Shown here piece after piece: positions 7,603-9,404 of a stretch of 9,404 nucleotides of DNA. The DNA comes from an uncultured Chitinophagaceae bacterium (GTDB taxonomy: Bacteria > Bacteroidota > Bacteroidia > Chitinophagales > Chitinophagaceae), in contig CAKSVK010000140.1 in assembly GCA_934502905.1 (NCBI GenBank), positions 1-9,404 on the forward strand. Reading direction: 5' to 3'. Made by a program: the position numbers and the translations under genes. Position 1 is the first letter of the stretch. Every line of letters starts with the position of its first letter. The notes under the pieces were generated by a model that was not told where the DNA came from, searched no databases, and saw only the letters and a list, made by a program, of their open reading frames with translations.

Positions 7603-8910
7603 TTATTTTTTCGTTTTTATAACAGACGGATAATCCAGTACAATATTACAAAAGGCCTTTACGCCTGCATCCAGCATGCTGTCATCAATGAAAAAATCAG
7701 GGGTATGATGCGGCGCTGCCTTTAGAGGGTCCCCGTTTGCAGGCATTCCCCCCAGGAAGAAAAAGAAGGCTGGCGCTTTGTCCCCGAAAAAGGAGAAGTC
7801 TTCTGCGCCGGTTGTCCATTCTGTTTCGTGTACATTGTTTTTTCCCACCGCTTTTTCCAGGGAAGGCAATGTCAGCTTTACCAGCTCATGGTCATTGAAG
7901 GTGACTTTTGTTTTGGTATCGATCATCACTTCCGCGGTAGCGCCACTGGCCGCAACAATATTGTCCACCGTTTTTTGGATGCGGGCATGCACGTCCTTTT
8001 GCATGTCGCTGTCAAGTGTCCGGATAGTGCCCTCCATGATCAGTTCCTCGGGAATGATATTGCTGCGTACGCCGGCATTTATTTTTCCCACCGTGATCAC
8101 CACGGGTGCTTTGGTAAGGTTCTGCTGCCGGCTGACGATCGTTTGTAATCCCTGTATCACCTGCGAGGCGATTACGATCGGGTCTATGCCTCCCCAGGGT
8201 TGTGAGCCGTGGGATTGTTTGCCTTTTATTTTGATGGTGAACCAGTCACTCGCAGCCATTTCCGCTCCTGTTTTGTACTTTATCGTTCCGATAGGCGTTT
8301 GTGAATTGATGTGCAGCCCGAAAATGGCATCTACTTTGGGGTTATCCATAACGCCTTCTTTGATCATCAGGGGTGCTCCGCCTTCTTCGTCACCGGGAGG
8401 CCCCTCTTCTGCAGGTTGAAAAATGAATTTTACCGTACCGCTTATTTCTTTTTTCATCGTACTCAGTATAGAGGCTGTTCCCATCAGGATGGCCACATGG
8501 GTGTCATGACCGCAGGCATGCATCACCGGCACCTCTTTTCCCAGGTATTCTGCTACTTCTTTCGATGCGAAGGGCAGTTCAACCCTTTCCTTCACAGGCA
8601 ACGCATCCATATCTGCCCGCAGGGCGATAACAGGTCCGGGTTTGCCTCCTTTTAAGATAGCCACTACCCCGGTTTTGGCTACTCCCGTAGTAACTTCCAG
8701 TCCCAGGCTCCGTAAATGTGCGGCCACGTATTCTGCGGTCTTAAATTCCCGGTTGGACAATTCCGGGTATTGGTGAAGGTGCCGTCTCCATTTTATCAGG
8801 TCCGGTAAAAGCGTTGTTGCCTGTTTTGCCGCCTGGTCCTGGAGCTTCTGGGCTTCCAGGTGCTGGAAGCAAAAGGCCGAAAGAACAATGAGTAGGAAAA
8901 TTTTCTGCAT
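7603..8910 (-). CDS. Exported M20-family (M20D-like) amidohydrolase/carboxypeptidase
   Basis: This is a metal-dependent hydrolase of the amidohydrolase group that includes hippurate hydrolase, plant IAA-amino-acid hydrolases and N-acyl-amino-acid deacylases; it cleaves amide bonds on acylated amino acids. The 435 residues include a signal peptide (1-20, hydrophobic core, LEA before Q21), so the mature enzyme should be periplasmic. The family opening WRRHLHQYPELS is at 41-52. ALRADMDALPVKE (96-108) carries the first metal-site aspartate region. HACGHDTH (131-138) has metal-ligand Cys133 and His135. QPAEEGPPGDEEGG (165-178) has the catalytic Glu168/Glu169 pair, His200 lies in GLHI, and His401/402 lies in APHHTPDF. 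The inserted dimerisation domain starts near 222, with SHGSQPWGG at 233-241. GAEDFSFF (368-375) is also conserved. All key residues are present, so it should be active. The substrate is unknown. It precedes accA by 120 bp on the same strand, probably as a separate unit. Confidence 0.95.
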   Translation of the reverse strand: MQKIFLLIVLSAFCFQHLEAQKLQDQAAKQATTLLPDLIKWRRHLHQYPELSNREFKTAEYVAAHLRSLGLEVTTGVAKTGVVAILKGGKPGPVIALRADMDALPVKERVELPFASKEVAEYLGKEVPVMHACGHDTHVAILMGTASILSTMKKEISGTVKFIFQPAEEGPPGDEEGGAPLMIKEGVMDNPKVDAIFGLHINSQTPIGTIKYKTGAEMAASDWFTIKIKGKQSHGSQPWGGIDPIVIASQVIQGLQTIVSRQQNLTKAPVVITVGKINAGVRSNIIPEELIMEGTIRTLDSDMQKDVHARIQKTVDNIVAASGATAEVMIDTKTKVTFNDHELVKLTLPSLEKAVGKNNVHETEWTTGAEDFSFFGDKAPAFFFFLGGMPANGDPLKAAPHHTPDFFIDDSMLDAGVKAFCNIVLDYPSVIKTKK

Positions 8911-8925
8911 GCTGATAGTTAATTA

Positions 8926-8983
8926 TTGGAATGCCGGAAATTACGAAAAGATTTTCATCTTGAATGTGCCGGGTGCATTCCAA
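8926..8983. promoter_or_regulatory. Inverted repeat in the amidohydrolase upstream region
   Basis: TTGGAATGC (8926-8934) and GCATTCCAA (8975-8983) are perfect 9-bp inverted arms about 40 bp apart, directly upstream of the amidohydrolase ATG (8910). A third related half, GAATGTGCCGGG, lies at 8962-8973. They could be a spaced operator or chance; no good TTTG/TAnnTTTG pair was found here. Confidence 0.2.
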
Positions 8984-9012
8984 ATCTTTGTTTTACGGTC
9001 GGTGGGGACATC

Positions 9013-9202
9013 ACAAGTCAATTTAAGCCCGGAGGGCTTGAATTTGAGTAGTGCCCAACGAAGTTGGGGGTAATGTGTAGAGGTTTTTGTTGAATCCGCC
9101 GCGGCGGATTCAATATAAATTTTGGGTATTCTTACCGCTGGTGCAACCGGTGGCTATTCAAGTTAAACTCCTTCCGGGGTATTTTATAGAAATGTGACTT
9201 GT
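9013..9202. repeat. Nested palindromic intergenic repeat element (about 190 bp, paired inverted halves)
   Basis: The element has 8-bp inverted ends, ACAAGTCA (9013-9020) and TGACTTGT (9195-9202). Its centre is a perfect 24-bp palindrome at 9090-9113 (TTGAATCCGCCG followed by its reverse complement). The two halves, read outside-in, follow the same order. First comes a GGA-type motif (AAGCCCGGAGGGCTT at 9025-9039; CCCCGGAAGGAG on the minus strand, 9179-9168). Next is AATTTGAGTAG (9041-9051) matching AACTTGAATAG (minus, 9164-9154), 9 of 11 identical. Then a hairpin: CCCAAC-GAA-GTTGGG (9054-9068) against CCGCTGGT-GCA-ACCGGTGG (9135-9153, two wobbles). Then GGTAA (9069-9073; minus 9136-9132). No gene is inside. 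It resembles REP/MITE-like intergenic repeats of Bacteroidota; copy number cannot be judged from one window. Confidence 0.7.
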
Positions 9203-9404
9203 CCTAAAAAAGTTTACAGGTTAGAGCCGATCTTGCATAAAGCTGCCACGCAAAGCCCGCAAAAGGACAAGGCGATGATCACAAAGAAAGAAGTGGTTCA
9301 AAAATGGATTGCTGGTGCGGTTTTGGCGCTTTATGGTGGCTTTGCGCGAAATTATCGGCAAACTGCGCCCGGAGGCTGAGACCATATAAAGCTAAAGCCC
9401 TTAC
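9203..9404. other. Unassigned right-end stretch with GCAAAG-type repeat character
   Basis: No convincing gene is visible. CACGCAAAGCCCGCAAAAGG at 9248-9267, then CACAAAGAAAG at 9280-9290, resembles the degenerate CGCAAAG-type intergenic repeats seen in many bacterial genomes. CGCAAAGCC (9249-9257) is inverted as GGCTTTGCG (9338-9346), 80 bp away. A 34-codon plus-strand frame from ATG 9275 (MITKKEVVQKWIAGAVLALY onwards) stops at 9379. A second frame is open from about 9241 to the window edge (internal ATG 9304), so a gene starting here and continuing beyond 9404 cannot be excluded. Neither frame was recognised. Confidence 0.3.

Noticed and set aside
7778..8419. 213-codon plus-strand frame opposite the amidohydrolase
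   Set aside because: It is fully contained in the antisense of a complete, motif-bearing enzyme. Its serine/proline/isoleucine-rich translation is typical of a shadow frame.
5576..8910. Reading the three minus-strand genes as a lysine biosynthesis operon
   Set aside because: accA belongs to fatty acid synthesis, the amidohydrolase is exported, and a promoter-like element separates it from accA. Only accA-dapA co-transcription is supported, by spacing.
8741..8983. 80-codon minus-strand frame overlapping the amidohydrolase start
   Set aside because: It overlaps the signal peptide and N-terminus of the amidohydrolase in another frame, and its proline/glycine-rich tail shows no recognisable domain.
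8888..9073. 61-codon plus-strand frame ending in the palindromic element
   Set aside because: It is antisense to the amidohydrolase leader and reads into the repeat; the end of its translation is just the repeat sequence in one frame.

Overview
The window reads as a chromosomal segment of a Bacteroidota bacterium, probably from the Chitinophagaceae or a close relative. The phylum follows from a SusC/RagA-type TonB-dependent transporter paired with a SusD/RagB lipoprotein, from start codons with little or no Shine-Dalgarno sequence, and from two exact matches to the Bacteroidota -7 promoter element TAnnTTTG. The family-level placement is inference. Base composition looks even, and no integrase, transposase, phage gene, tRNA, rRNA or CRISPR array was seen.

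Left part (1-5352): the N-terminal 121 residues of an AraC-type regulator run off the left edge on the minus strand. A 159-bp divergent intergenic region follows. It holds a candidate pair of direct-repeat half-sites 21 bp apart and a candidate promoter. On the plus strand come a 1025-residue SusC-like transporter and a 556-residue SusD-like surface lipoprotein, 19 bp apart, ending in a clear intrinsic terminator. No glycan-degrading enzyme, sulfatase, ECF sigma/anti-sigma pair or hybrid two-component system is visible, so this is a bare nutrient-uptake pair, probably controlled by the divergent regulator. Its substrate cannot be read from the sequence.

Right part (8910-5576, all minus strand): in transcription order, an exported M20-family amidohydrolase, accA (acetyl-CoA carboxylase carboxyltransferase alpha subunit) and dapA (4-hydroxy-tetrahydrodipicolinate synthase). 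accA and dapA are 44 bp apart and probably co-transcribed. The 120-bp gap before accA has its own candidate promoter and a cluster of inverted CCACT/AGTGG half-sites. The amidohydrolase has a signal peptide and is probably a separate periplasmic function.

Right end (8911-9404): no convincing gene. It holds the amidohydrolase leader, a roughly 190-bp nested palindromic repeat element with matching ends and a perfect 24-bp central palindrome, and a tail with GCAAAG-type repeat character. I found no convincing new multi-gene system. The points most worth a second look are the palindromic element, the operator-like sequences before accA and between the regulator and the transporter, and the interrupted reading frames between the SusD-like gene and dapA.
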